DNA of 64,000 nt from Strongylocentrotus purpuratus (GCF_000002235.5 NW_022145551.1:1655001-1719000); one strand, 5' to 3'. Positions 1 through 10,889 are shown, counted from the stretch's first letter. Notes: generated from the letters alone by a model not told the origin. Made by a program: numbers and translations.

Positions 1-794
1 TGCATAAATGAATAATGTTACATAACTTTCATGAGCGCATATCCAGTATTCATCTCTGGTGGGTTTTACCTTTTTGGTGCAAATGACCTTTATCTGCCCA
101 TGCGCAGATTGTATCTGTAAACTCCCTTATTAGATGCGCTCATTGTAAATACCAACATGTGAACGTAAACAATCTAATATAATGGAAAGCATAATATTAC
201 TGATATTTTAAGACATAACAATATGAAAGACCATCAGTTAATTCACTGCTTTTAGTATCGATTCAAAATACATGGACAATTGAATACAGGTGGATAATAC
301 CAGTGTTACGATTTTCAAACGATGGAAATTCGGGAAGGCAATGAAAAAAACAGGGAGAATCGTACGACTTTCGTTCGTACGAACCTTTGTGACCGTAGCT
401 TAAGCATGCAATGAATCAGAACAATGTGGTAAGAAATATTGACTAAAGAAATGGGGAATTTAGAAAAGTATAAACCATGCTACGCAAAATATGTTTCTCA
501 GTTACTGTCCATACGATAATAAAGGGTTTAACTTTAATATTGAGAATTCAAATAAAAAAGAAAGAAAGATGAAAGCATACTGCCAAACAAGACAATTACA
601 TATTGAGAACTTTTGGGGGATTTAAAATGAAAGTGTGAATCAATGCATACAAGACAATTTCACATCGTTCGGCTTAATTGAAAATCATAATATAAATGGA
701 AGAATGATGCAGGACAATTTCACATTGAGTAGCCTTAAACGAGATTTTACATATGAAATTATGAGAGCAGGGAAGAAAAAATATCACCTGGGTA
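1..794. other. AT-rich intergenic DNA, no gene seen
   Basis: I see no coding exon, RNA gene or clear repeat here. The only small structure is a palindromic patch near 361-386 built on CGTACGA. The open frame at 635-832 is short and shows no recognisable motif. Confidence 0.6.
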
Positions 795-1041
795 GGCGAA
801 GGGCGTTAGCTCGAATTTCAGGTCAAAAATGAAACATTTAGCAGAAGGTCGTTAGCACTAAGTCACCACAAACTTTTATAAAACTGACTTATTTCCGAGA
901 AACAAATTGTGGCTGTGTTCTACTATAACAACTTTATAAGCCTTTTAAGTTTTAAACCAATTTTCAGGACGAAAAGCAGTTTAAATAAAAAACACATTTT
1001 TAAATGCGAATAATTTGCTCACGCTCTAACGCCCTTCTGCC
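795..1041. mobile_element. Small inverted-repeat element (MITE-like)
   Basis: The left end reads ggcgaagggcgttagc (from 795) and the right end reads ctaacgcccttctgcc (1026-1041), which is its reverse complement apart from one or two bases. The interior of about 250 bp is AT-rich and non-coding. This is the layout of a non-autonomous DNA transposon. I could not define a target-site duplication, so the family is unknown. Confidence 0.45.
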
Positions 1042-1195
1042 AGCTGGCCGACGAAATGTCCAATTAAATAGTCTAAATTAAGAATTTACAAATGAAAAGG
1101 TGAAGGCATGCAACAACATTCCCATTGAGTACGTCTTACCTAAAGTCTACTGACTTTTATGCCGGATTTCTTTTGAAGTGGGTACCCCTTGTTAG

Positions 1196-1324
1196 AAAAT
1201 AGCTGACGACTATCATTAATTGATAGGAGGTTGAAGAATGCTTCACACAATAAAGCTCCGAAAATAGCTGAAGACTATCATTAATTGATAGGAGATTGAA
1301 GAATGCTTCACACAATAAAGCTCC
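1196..1324. repeat. 65-bp tandem duplication
   Basis: Two adjacent copies (1196-1260 and 1261-1324) differ at about two bases. The unit includes tatcattaattgatagga and ends in aataaagctcc. The near identity points to a recent local duplication. No coding role is visible. Confidence 0.9.
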
Positions 1325-1364
1325 AAGAATGAAACAGATCTTTGCTTCATGTGTACACGAATGT

Positions 1365-1644
1365 TCTCAGGCGCATGCGCTATTTATCCATGTGCGGGAG
1401 ATCTGGGAATACTGACTTTTAAAGGGGAGCCCACCCTAAACATCGAATTAATTTCAACAAATGTGAAAAAAGGGAATAGTAACTGCAGTAGGAGAATTTG
1501 ATAGGGAGAAGATTCATGAAGAATAAAATATACTAACTCATTTATTTTATAGATCCCTACGAAATTTGTCCTACGTGGCCAGCTTCTGATTAATGGACCA
1601 TGTTTTATTTGTGTCCTTTTCATTATTATAAGGCAAATTGCAAG

Positions 1645-1681
<37 letters not shown>

Positions 1682-2700
1682 GGGGGGGGGGGTTGTTTAG
1701 TATATTGGTCAGTACATTTCTGTACTTGTTGTAATTATCAATAAGATCCTCACGATGATGTTATTTAATATTAAATAACTTTTGAATACATTGTATGTTT
1801 TACACAAATAGATGTTTTGATTCCTCGAGCTATGCCTGTCAAAGGAAGTTACTCAACTGGGTAAGGGGGCAAAACACAAACAAAAGATTCTTTAATAGCC
1901 ATGTTTTTAGGCACACGCGCTCTTTATCCATGTGCAGAAGTCTGGGAATAACCACTTTTAAAGGTATAGCTCAGCCTCACGTCGAATTAATAAAATTATT
2001 TTAAAAAAACGGTTACTGAAGAATGGAAATTTAGAGAGAAGATTCATGAAGAATAAAGTATACTAGCTCACTTATTTTATAGATCCCTACAAAATTTGTC
2101 ATATCTTGGCAAACTTTTAATTTATTGCTAATAGCCGATGTTTAAGTTGTGTCCTTTTCATTATTATATAGCAAATTTCTTTTTGGATTTTGTTCGGTAT
2201 AGTGGTCAGTGATTTTATGTACGTGTTGTGCTTACTGTTAATTAAGATTTTCACGATGAGTTGATTTAATAACTTTTGAATACACTGTATGTTTTACACG
2301 AATGGATTTTTTGATTCCCCAAACTATGCATGTCATACGAAGCTATTTAGTGCGAGGAAGCGGGCAACGAATCAAAAACAAAAAATGTCTTTAATATAGG
2401 GAGTTGCAAGAGTAATTCCTTTTTTTTTTAAATTTTGTTTAGTATAGTGTTCTGTACATTTCTGAACTTGTTGTATTTATCAACAAGATCCTGACGATGA
2501 TTTGATAACTTTTGAATAAATTGTATGTGTAACCCGAATAAATTGTATGATTCCCCGAGCTATCCATGTCATACAAAGTTACTCAGTCTGTGGGAAGCGG
2601 GCAAACAAACAAAATGTCTATAATATCCATTTTCTCAGGCGCATGAGCTCTTTATGCACGTGCGAGAGATTTAGAAATACCCACTTTTAAAGGCATCGTT
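1365..2700. repeat. Three degenerate tandem copies of a ~500-bp unit
   Basis: Each unit starts with a head like caggcgcatgcgctatttatc (near 1369, 1909 and 2637). Later markers are gaagattcatgaagaataaa (near 1508 and 2039) and a block containing aacttttgaata followed by ttgtatg (near 1771, 2270 and 2506). The third copy is missing part of its head. A poly-T/poly-G tract (1650-1692) interrupts the first copy. This is an old tandem array of unknown origin; no long open frame is present. Confidence 0.75.
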
Positions 2701-2767
2701 TAACAATGTTAAATATGAGATACACGGCCATGTCTGTGATATGGTGTAATATTGAAGCCCTACACAA

Positions 2768-3043
2768 ATTGCGCTTTAAAATGATCAAGAAGTGCCTCAA
2801 AAAGTAAAAAATCTTTGAGTGACCGTTTTTACCATACACATATCCCCCAATAGACTGTAGTATTATAAAACCGTTAGGAAAACGCAAAATTTGATTTCGA
2901 TTTCCAATCATAAATATCTTGCTAAGTAGACAGGCGATCGGCTTGTAAAAGTCATGGGGCTCCTGAATGACCCAAATGTTTATAATTATCATTGCAGCAT
3001 GAGCTAAATCCAGGATTTCGTTTCAGAATCTGAGACAAAGTCA
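2768..3043. repeat. Dispersed repeat B, copy 1
   Basis: About 275 bp match 5485-5745 in the same orientation. Shared words include caatagactgtagt, ccgttaggaaaacg and cagcatgagctaaatccagg. An upstream stretch, cgtttaacaatgttaaat near 2696, recurs near 34484. Non-coding; family not recognised. Confidence 0.8.
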
Positions 3044-3051
3044 CCGGATCC

Positions 3052-3383
3052 CTTTAAAGAGATTGTTGAGGAAGAGTTCTGGGAAGAGGTGAAAAAAGTT
3101 GTGAGCGTTATCATTGCTATTGTGAAAGTGTGCAGGAAAATCAGATTAAAATTGTTCCCCGAAAAACATGGCTCTTGAAATGCCTTAATATTCTAAAATT
3201 GGCATGTAACATCATACAAATCGGGACGGATTTTTATGCCACATGTTCGTGTAGTCCCATAATTATCTTTCTGTGTACGTTGCTTGTTAAACTTTACCAT
3301 GACTGGGCCAAATTTCTTATCATTTTGATGTTTCCAGAACCTTGCAGTACACACCAATACTTATATGCTAGATGATCAACCCC
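3052..3383 (+). repeat. Dispersed repeat C, left arm of a large inverted pair
   Basis: This ~330-bp stretch matches the reverse complement of 4639-4955 over its whole length. The pairs run from gttctgggaa (near 3075, against ttcccagaac near 4934) to gctagatgatcaacc (ending 3383, against ggttgatcatctagc at 4639). About 1.25 kb separates the arms. A third partial copy lies at 33372-33530. It may be two head-to-head insertions rather than one foldback element. Confidence 0.75.
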
Positions 3384-3474
3384 GAGGATTATCCCGAAGA
3401 AGACTGCAGTGAAATGGTTTAATTTGCAAATAGTTTTGGTCGACTGTTACTTTTAGTGGATCATTGCATACACG

Positions 3475-3890
3475 TACCTCGTTTACCTATTTTGTATAGC
3501 ATTAGTTATAATTTATTTTGAAAATGTATACATTAGGTTTTATATATCTAAAATGTAGTATGGTACATTATATTATTGACTTAATGCATTATATGTCATG
3601 TTATTACGAGAAGAAAAAAAAAGTGTTTCTGCTTTATTTAATTTTCCTTTTGTTTTGCCATATACATGTACACTGCATCGTAAATTGATTTATATGATAT
3701 ATATGTTTACAAAAAGAATATTGACTTGTTTAATTACATTGTAAACTGATTTATATGATATATATGTTAAACAAAAAGAATATTGATTTGTTACATTGCA
3801 TTGTAAATCGATTGATATGTTTATAAACAGAATATTGATGTACGTCATTGAAGTCTATTAGATACAATACAATACGATACACGTATTTTA
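3475..3890 (+). mobile_element. LINE 3' UTR relic (repeat D), copy 1
   Basis: The stretch matches 21380-21775, where the same sequence follows the end of a LINE reading frame. Shared features are a cctcgtttacctattttgta-like start, an A-rich tract and three or four degenerate copies of cattgtaaattgatttatatg. It ends in an A-rich aatacaata tail. Only the 3' untranslated part is present here, as expected for 5' truncation. Plus orientation is inferred from the other copy. Confidence 0.6.
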
Positions 3891-3914
3891 AAGCTTATCA
3901 ACACTAGTGTGGCT

Positions 3915-4080
3915 AGGAGGGATTAGACCACACAGCGAGGTCACTGACAGGTGGCTATCTCATCAACTCAGCTCTCAAATAACATAAGAAATAGAGGATC
4001 ATGGGGGACCAACAGGCACCGATTGGGGAAGTTTTCTACATAGAGAGAGCAAGAAGCTACAAGTAGGACAGTGGGGCTTC
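3915..4080 (+). repeat. Dispersed repeat A, copy 1
   Basis: A ~165-bp repeat beginning gggattagaccacacagcga and ending near cagtggggcttcaa. Other copies are at 62813-62976 (same strand) and 25800-25953 (opposite strand). No tRNA-like promoter boxes or terminal inverted repeats are obvious, so a MITE or SINE assignment is open. Confidence 0.75.
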
Positions 4081-4594
4081 AATCCTTACCTTCTATTAGG
4101 GTGGTATATCGATTCATTTGTGCATTTTGTGATAAAAGCACACAATTTTGCACACAATTAGATTAACACTTCCTTATCAACACTAGATGTCGAGTCACCT
4201 CAAATTTGGCCCGTGTGGCATGATGTGCCCAGGTTCCAAAATGGCATCTCCAAGTTACCTTCATGCATGTTATTGAAATATTTGAAACAAGGTTTTTACT
4301 ATTATCCTTGGCCTCGAAATCTTAAATAAGGAGTAAGGTTCCCCATTTTTCTTAAAATAAAAGCCTATTTTATATTTCAATGTATGAGACAATTTTGTAA
4401 TGGTAGGTATATATGGATATAAATATACATAACCTTACATGGGACATCTCTATATATAATGTGTGTGTGTAGAATTTACTCAATGGGATCGTGGGAATAT
4501 TGCTTTATCAAAAGTATGAAGAAAAGGAATGACAATTACAAATATGAAGAGAAAACAAAGTGAGATTGTAATCTTAAAGATAAGGTTAAGGTCA

Positions 4595-4955
4595 AGCGAT
4601 TGCATTGTGAAAGAAACGTTGTGGAATCAATCAGAAAAGGTTGATCATCTAGCATATAAGTATTTATGTGTATTGCAAGGTTCTGGAATCAATAAAATGC
4701 TAAGAAATTCGGCCCAGTCTTGGTAAAGTTACAACCACTGTACGAAAGATGTATATGGGACTAAAAGAGCACGTGGCAAAAAAATTCGTCCCGATTCGTA
4801 TGATGTTACATGCCATATTTAGAATATTAAGGCATTTGAAGAGCCATGCTTTTCAGGGAAGATGTTTTATCTGATGTTCTTTCACACTTGCATAATACAA
4901 TGATAACGCTCACAAATTGTTTTTCACCTATTCCCAGAACTCATCATTCTCTTTA
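4595..4955 (-). repeat. Dispersed repeat C, right arm
   Basis: This is the reverse-orientation partner of 3052-3383. The outer part (4597-4760) also matches 33372-33530 directly, sharing gcgattgcattgtgaaagaa and agatgtatatgggac. It is therefore a true dispersed family and not a single hairpin. The sequence between the arms (4085-4590) holds AT-rich DNA with no gene. Confidence 0.75.
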
Positions 4956-5206
4956 AGTTATCTTCATCTTGCCTATGCATTTTGTGGTGAAAGCACAACA
5001 CCTGTACGCTATACAAAGTAGCCACTATTATTAGTATTAGTATTATTTTAGGCTCAACGGGATTTGAATATTTAATACTTGAAATGGGATATTGAGCCAT
5101 TTCAATTTTTCACGTGTAACCTAGTCAGGGTTCCCTAAAAATGCCTGCCATAATGTTCATTTCCTGTATCATTGGTCCTAGGTAATATTGTTAAATAACT
5201 ATCAAC

Positions 5207-5248
5207 GACCCCCCCCCCCCTCACACACACACACACACACACACACAT
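5207..5248. repeat. Poly-C and (CA)n microsatellite
   Basis: A run of about eleven C is followed directly by about fourteen CA dinucleotides. Confidence 0.95.
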
Positions 5249-5484
5249 ATCTATACAAATCAAGTTTTCCATCGAATCACTGTTGGACACAAAACGCGCA
5301 GAGAGACAAAAAGAAAAAGAAAAAGAAACATGGAGGTACCATTTCAATTCAAGTTTGTGTAAATAGCATGCACACGGTGATCAATCACCTTTGGCATCCG
5401 TTTAAACGAAAGCAGGTTTAATGTTGTTTCAGTCAAGAAAAAGTAAACTCGTGCAAATATGGCACTTTGATCCTGGTGCTTCAA

Positions 5485-5745
5485 AGTGATCAAGACGTGC
5501 CTCAAAAAATGTAAAAAATCTTTGAGTGGCCGGTTCCATACTCGTTTTCCCCAATAGACTGTAGTGTTATGAAAACCGTTAGGAAAACGAAAAAGGTTTC
5601 GATTTCCAATCATAAATCTCTTGATAATCAGACAGGAGATCGGCTTGTAAAAGTCATGGGCTTCTTGACTGACCTAAAGGTTTATAATTATATTTGCAGC
5701 ATGAGCTAAATCCAGGATTTTTTTTTCAGAATCTGAGACAAAGTT
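5485..5745. repeat. Dispersed repeat B, copy 2
   Basis: The second copy of the repeat at 2768-3043, about 85 percent alike by eye, with small indels. It ends at the same point, after a sequence like cagaatctgagacaaag. Confidence 0.8.
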
Positions 5746-5919
5746 ATTCAGTTTCCATATGCAAAAGGCCATTATATGCTGACACCAGAATGGAAATACC
5801 GTTGATGTGTGTGCAAGTTTACACACAGTAAACCCGTAGACCCATCAACATATACCCCCTCCCCCTGGTATCTTCGGGTGAGAGGAAAAAAGGGGATGAT
5901 GACTTCATTAGAGTCGGGA

Positions 5920-6136
5920 ATAGGGGGGGGGGGAAGTGAGCACTAATTTATTTTGTTTGGTCCTCGAAAATTTGAAGAATTGCACCCCCCCCCCCCCCCC
6001 ACTTGAGGGCCAGGGGGGTGGGGGGCGGGGGGCATCTCCAAAAAAGGGTAAAATTAACGTTACAAAATGTAAAAATACACATTTCGTTTTCCAGGGGGGG
6101 GGGGGCCGGACCCCCGCCCCCCTGGATCCGCCACTT
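5920..6136. repeat. GC-homopolymer repeat ending in a GGATCC motif
   Basis: Three poly-G or poly-C tracts of ten or more bases surround a short AT-rich core. The right end reads cctggatccgccacttg. The motif gcGGATCCag next to poly-G recurs near 23437, 23780, 23919, 25433, 25720 and 26213, so this is probably one end of a dispersed element. It directly abuts the LINE relic that starts near 6137. The open frames here are proline/glycine artefacts of the homopolymers. Confidence 0.5.
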
Positions 6137-7207
6137 GTCTCGTCTAGCCTATTGTAATTCACTACTCACTCCATGGTATTTCGCTTAAAGATCTGAACTC
6201 CCTTCAACTCCTCAAAAATAAACCTCTCATCCCTGATCTCCACTGGCTTCGAGTTAAAGGTAATACAAAGTTTTTGGAAATTTTGAAAATTGGGTGGATA
6301 GTGATTCTTTACAATTTTGATATATTTGGATGCCCCTGTGGATGTATTATAAGCACTAGAAAATTTAGCCTCCAAAACACTTCTGCTTTCGAGAAAAATT
6401 GAATATAAAAATTTACCGGTGCTCCCGGTAAATTTTGATAAATTTCAAATAGCTCCTACGGCCGTACAATAGTAGCTGCGACCATGAAAATCTCAGAATT
6501 TGTAGTTGTGCTATATAATTTTCAAACGGTAATAGCTAATCGGTCGATTTTAGTCAAGAAAAATTGTTGTATAGCTTAATTAATTTCTTAACCTTGAGAG
6601 GGAGCTATACAACAAAAGGAGTTTATTATGTATAATTATATAACTTAAGACTCGATTCCAACCGCGACAACGATCACTGAATATTGTAGGATCGCATATG
6701 CTCCCAATATGTTCATTTGAACCGAATTCATGACCCCATACCAAAACTTTGTATTACCTTTAATATTCGTATCATATATAAGGCCCAAACTCCCATTTAC
6801 AATAGTCTCAATAATCAGGCCCCAGCATACCTAGATGATCTACTCCATTCAAACACATCAATTTGAAATACACTATGAGCAAGTAGTAAAACACTTACCG
6901 TCCCTCGAACCAGTAAACAAATATATGAGTGATAGGGCGTTTCAGTTATTGCCCCTAAAGCATTGAGCTCATTACCCACTGTACTAAATAATTGCCATAC
7001 GGCTCTCACAGCTGTGTCTGAAAACACATCTTGACTATTTGTTTGTAATATTCCTCTCTGTTTGTAATAATGTAAGCTTCATATCAAGTTTCATATATTA
7101 AGCTTAATATTAAGCTTCTTATTAAGATGTACTCTTTCTTTCTGTATTTGTATTTCTTGTGTATGTACTCTGTATCTAATGAAAAGTTGATTTCTATTAA
7201 AATATAC
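6137..7207 (+). mobile_element. LINE relic, C-terminal end of ORF2
   Basis: The plus strand encodes remnants typical of the region after the reverse transcriptase in CR1/jockey-like LINEs. These include SRLAYCNSLL, then (after a frameshift near 6180) DLNSLQLLKNKPLIPDLHWL, and, beyond an inserted MITE, RIIYKAQTPIYNSLNNQAPAYL. Stops and frameshifts are frequent, so the copy is dead. A 3' untranslated part follows from about 7030 to the A-rich end near 7207. The 5' part of the element, including the reverse-transcriptase core, is absent. Confidence 0.75.
6258..6759. mobile_element. 502-bp TTAA-flanked MITE inside the LINE relic
   Basis: The termini are inverted repeats: aggtaatacaaagtttttgg on the left and ccaaaactttgtattacct on the right. 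TTAA flanks both sides (6254-6257 and 6760-6763). Taking out the element and one TTAA restores the LINE frame as HWLRVNIRIIYKAQ. TTAA targets are known for piggyBac and Kolobok transposons; the AGG ends are unlike the CCC ends of the 15.9-kb MITE. No transposase is present, so mobilisation would have been in trans. Confidence 0.85.
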
Positions 7208-7360
7208 CTATTTTAATGGTAAGTTCGCAGCAATAGAATAGTAGAAAAGAAATGCTGCAGACACTCTCAAAACTGAAATAAATATGTAAAGGTCGAACAA
7301 AGGGGGAAAAAGAATGCTCGGTATATCGAGTTATTATAAAACAGTGCATGTGACTGGCAT

Positions 7361-7614
7361 GAAATTCCCATGTAATACTCACGCACTTTGAAACTATAAC
7401 TGAAGTCTTAAACATTCTGCTTTTCATCATAAACATATAAAAAGCAAAAAATATTGAACAGAATACAAGGAAACATTCGTGCCAATTTCAACGAAATTCC
7501 CATGCAAGAATCACGCACTTTGAAACTATAACTGAAGTCTTAAACATTCTGTTTTTCATCATAAACATATTAAAAGCAACAAATATTGAACAGAATAAAA
7601 GGAAACATTCGTGC
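7361..7614. repeat. 132-bp tandem duplication
   Basis: Copies at 7361-7492 and 7493-7614 share gaaattcccatg, cacgcactttgaaactataa and gaaacattcgtgccaa with few differences. Non-coding. Confidence 0.9.
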
Positions 7615-7615
7615 C

Positions 7616-8240
7616 AACGTTTTATCATTTGTTTGCTTGATCCTCCCCATGTTTATTCTTCGTATACTGCACACGTCTGCACTTTTACACGTAAGCACAA
7701 GACGACTATTAATAGTCATGATTTATCAAAGCATTGTGACGCACCAAACTATTGGGCAAATTTGATTTGTTGTCGTCAAAATATCCAGACAACCTTACAA
7801 ATAACATAAACGCGATAATGTGAAAATTTTCCAGATCGTGTAAATGAGTCATTCTTTCCCAAGAACGGACAGGAACATTGCTTTTGTATATTACAGAAAT
7901 CAGGGAACAAAATGATATGGAAATATACCTAAGGTATTGGAGGATATTTACCTTCTAGTGACGTGACATGTTTTATTTAAGATGTAATTTCATCATAGAA
8001 TTTTTAAAGAACATTTTCACCATCTACGTTTTTATTTTGTATTTATTGATAACCCACCAAAATGAATTGCAATAATCATTAATAAGAATTTCCCATCTTA
8101 CAAAAACGAATTTAAAATATCCAGTGAAAACAGGTTTATTACAATTCAGCATTAAAGACTTTCAGTGCCGATATTTTCAAAAGATTGGATTTAAAGTAAA
8201 TTTTCGGGATTCTTCAAAGTCATCATGCAAGAATAAAATA
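7616..8240. other. AT-rich intergenic DNA, no gene seen
   Basis: No exon, RNA or repeat is recognised. One point of note is aatcattaataag at 8074-8086, which recurs at the 3' edge of the downstream LINE (see 8283-9821). Confidence 0.5.
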
Positions 8241-9412
8241 TGATATCGAAGATTCTATTTTATTCTACTCTCCTGTTATTCCAATTAATGGAAGCTTTTG
8301 ATACAGTTAATCATTGCGTCTTATTGAAGAAGTTACAACTAATGGGTTTTGATAAGGCAAGTTTAAATTGGTTTAGATCCTACTTATCTAATCGGCACCA
8401 AGTAGTGGCCATTCATGATATTCGTTCCAAACTAATGCCTATAACTTGCGGTGTTCCTCAGGGAAGCATTTTAGGCCCAATTCTATTTTCAAGTTATATA
8501 AATGATATGTGTATTTGTATAAAAGACTTCAAACTATTATTGTACGCAGATGACAGCGTACTACTCTATTCAAATCCTGATCCTAAATATATTGAGGAAA
8601 AGCTCAGTGAACAGCTGTCTACGTGTGTCGATTGGATGACTGATAATAAGCTTTCTTTACACTTGGGAAAAACAGAAAGCATTTTATTTTGTTCTAAAAG
8701 TAGTTCTAAAAAGTCATTTGAATTCAAAGTGACACACAATAATCAAGCAATCAAGAGAAAAGAGTCTGTGAAGTATTTAGGCATTGAGTTGGCTAGCGCA
8801 ATTTCATTTTCATCTTTAGTAGAATCAGTTGTAAAAAAAGCAAATTCTCGTCTGAAATTTTTGTACAGATATCAAAGTTGTATGGATTTAAAAGCAAGAC
8901 GTACACTCTGTTTTGCTCTTATTCAATGTTTATTTGACTATGCTAACCCTGCATGGTATAGTAACATAAACAAGTCAGATCAAAAGAAGTTGAAGATTAT
9001 ACAGAACAAAATGGTGAGATTTATCAACTGTTCTGGTCCAAGAACTCATGTTGGCTACAGCGAACTTTCTAAAGCTGGTTTTCTTGAAGTCGACCAAAGA
9101 TCAAAACAACTCGTATTGCATCATGTGCATAAAATATATCATACTAGGTCGAATCATTATATTCGATCCAACTTCGATCTTGTTACTGACGTACATGATT
9201 ATAATACAAGAAATAGACGATTCAACTTTAACTTACCTGAAAGAGTAGGTAGTATTGGAAATTCGTTTTATTACAATGCCATAAAACATTGGAATTCCCT
9301 TCCCAATGGTGTAAAAGAAATAGGAAACTATGATCATTTTAAGAGGAAATTAAAGGAATACCTAATACTTGACAGTCAGAGAAGAGAAGTGAATGACATG
9401 TTATATGATTGA
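8240..9412 (+). CDS. Reverse-transcriptase fragment of a 5'-truncated LINE
   Basis: A 390-codon open frame carries the second half of a non-LTR reverse transcriptase plus the C-terminal region. Motif A is at about residue 19 (EAFDTVNH), motif B is GVPQGSILGPILF (about 90) and the catalytic motif C is LLYADDS (about 121). Later come the CR1/jockey-like blocks FDYANPAWYS and FYYNAIKHWNSLPNGV. The endonuclease and the first reverse-transcriptase motifs are missing, so the copy cannot move by itself. LINE homology begins near 8283; the start codon lies in flanking DNA and is not a real LINE start. The remaining frame has no stop, which suggests a fairly young insertion. Confidence 0.85.
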   Translation: MISKILFYSTLLLFQLMEAFDTVNHCVLLKKLQLMGFDKASLNWFRSYLSNRHQVVAIHDIRSKLMPITCGVPQGSILGPILFSSYINDMCICIKDFKLLLYADDSVLLYSNPDPKYIEEKLSEQLSTCVDWMTDNKLSLHLGKTESILFCSKSSSKKSFEFKVTHNNQAIKRKESVKYLGIELASAISFSSLVESVVKKANSRLKFLYRYQSCMDLKARRTLCFALIQCLFDYANPAWYSNINKSDQKKLKIIQNKMVRFINCSGPRTHVGYSELSKAGFLEVDQRSKQLVLHHVHKIYHTRSNHYIRSNFDLVTDVHDYNTRNRRFNFNLPERVGSIGNSFYYNAIKHWNSLPNGVKEIGNYDHFKRKLKEYLILDSQRREVNDMLYD

Positions 9413-9821
9413 AATTTTTATTCTTCTGTCGGTTCATACTTTTTCATGTTGTATATACTTATGTTTTCGTACGTTATAGAAATTCTACAAATTCATCATT
9501 ATTTTCCTCTTCTTCCTTCTCCTCTTTTTCTTCTTCTCCTTCTTCTTTTTCTTCTTGTACTTAATATCATTTCTATCATCAGTTTAATGTTGTTATTATT
9601 ATTATCTTTAATAAGTAGTTCTTTTAATTTTCTTATCTGTCTGTAAATATTACTATTTTAACTTATTAATTTGTTACATGTCTGTAAGGGACCCCACTGG
9701 AAATAAGCTCTCGAGCTTTCGTGGGTTATCCTGTTCAAGCTGACTTTTTTTGATCTGTTATTATTGTATATTGTTGTATGTTGGAAGCTTGTCGAATAAA
9801 AATCAATCAATCAATCAATCA
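8283..9821 (+). mobile_element. 5'-truncated CR1/L2-like LINE with (AATC)n tail
   Basis: Homology starts at reverse-transcriptase motif A and continues through the stop at 9412 into a 3' untranslated region. That region contains ggaccccactggaaataagc, a motif I associate with CR1/L2-type 3' ends. The element ends in a short (AATC)n array, the kind of tail that target-primed CR1/L2 elements leave in place of poly-A. A possible target-site duplication, aatcattaataag, lies at 8074-8086 and 9821-9833. If it is real, the ~195 bp between 8087 and 8283 entered with the element or arose by rearrangement. Confidence 0.75.
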
Positions 9822-9835
9822 ATCATTAATAAGGA

Positions 9836-10250
9836 AACTAATAACGGAACTCACTGTTCAATTTGGAAGAAATATGCAAGACGCACACAAAACATGTAAA
9901 AGAAAAGTTGGAACTGTATGACAAGTTGAAGGAGACTAGAAAGATACAGATTATTTCGTCTTTTTTGAAGCAATGGAAATTGGGATGAGAGGTCATACAG
10001 ATACACATAGACTCAAGACTGTTGGTGATAAGTGTGAACGTGACGTCATATCTAGAGTGATGATCAGTGACACTAGTACGCATAATCTTCTGTAATCTTT
10101 CATTATAACATACCTTGTGAGTAAACAAAAAGTATACACTCAGAATATTGTCATTTATTTTTTAATTCAGCTATGAACGAAAGGTTATCATACATATTTT
10201 GAAAGAGTGTTATATCCCGAATCGTTTGATAGCATTTTGTGTGGTATGTG
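9836..10250. other. Intergenic DNA, no gene seen
   Basis: No exon or repeat is recognised. An open frame on the minus strand (9838-10128) has no familiar motif and no splice or start context. Confidence 0.5.
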
Positions 10251-10254
10251 TCCA

Positions 10255-10506
10255 CGGTTGGATGAACAGGAGGCATTGTTTGCGAGAATGCAAACAAATC
10301 GGCACTAATGTCCTTTGGCATGACATTAATCTACATTTGCCAATCTCGACCCAGGTGAAGTAAATGGGTAACTGACAGGAATAAATTCCTTGAAATGCTA
10401 GAGCGCCATAATATCAGCCATGCTAAAGCCAGGTTAATAATGTGGGGCATCAGGAGGGTCAAGTCTGACAGGCACGAGCGCTATACAAGAACCCACTATT
10501 ATTATC
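10255..10506 (+). mobile_element. SINE-2 relic
   Basis: The body matches 12735-12957 and parts of 50375-50545 and 51985-52060: a stretch like gacattaatctacatttgcc, a ggtaactgacaggaata-type core and atgctagagcgcc. It ends in gagcgctatacaagaaccc and a (TTA)n-like tail. The tRNA-like head is decayed in this copy. Confidence 0.65.
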
Positions 10507-10569
10507 ATTATGAGAGGTGTTAATCAAATAAGACCACAAATCAAAATCGTGGGAATGTGCACCCCTCGC

Positions 10570-10880
10570 GCTCTCTCTCTCTCTCTCTCTTTCTATTTCT
10601 CTCTTTCTCTCTCTTTTTCTTTCTCTTTCTCTCTTTCTCACTTTCTTTCTCTCTCACTCCCCCCACCTCTCTCTCTCTCTTTCTCTCTCTCTCTTTTTTG
10701 TTTTCTTTCTCTCTCTTTCTCTTTGTCTCTTTCTCTTTTTTGTTTTCTTTCTCTCTCTTTCTCTTTCTCTCTTTCTCTCTTTATTTCTTCCTCTCTCTTT
10801 CTCTTCCTCTCTTTCTCTCTCTTTCTCTTTCACTCTCTCTCTCTTTCCCTCTCCCCCTCTCTCTCTCTCTCTTTATTTCT
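10570..10880. repeat. (CT)n-rich polypyrimidine microsatellite
   Basis: About 300 bp of imperfect CT and CTTT repeats. The long serine/leucine/phenylalanine open frames here are by-products of the repeat and are not genes. Confidence 0.95.
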
Positions 10881-10889
10881 GTTGGATCC

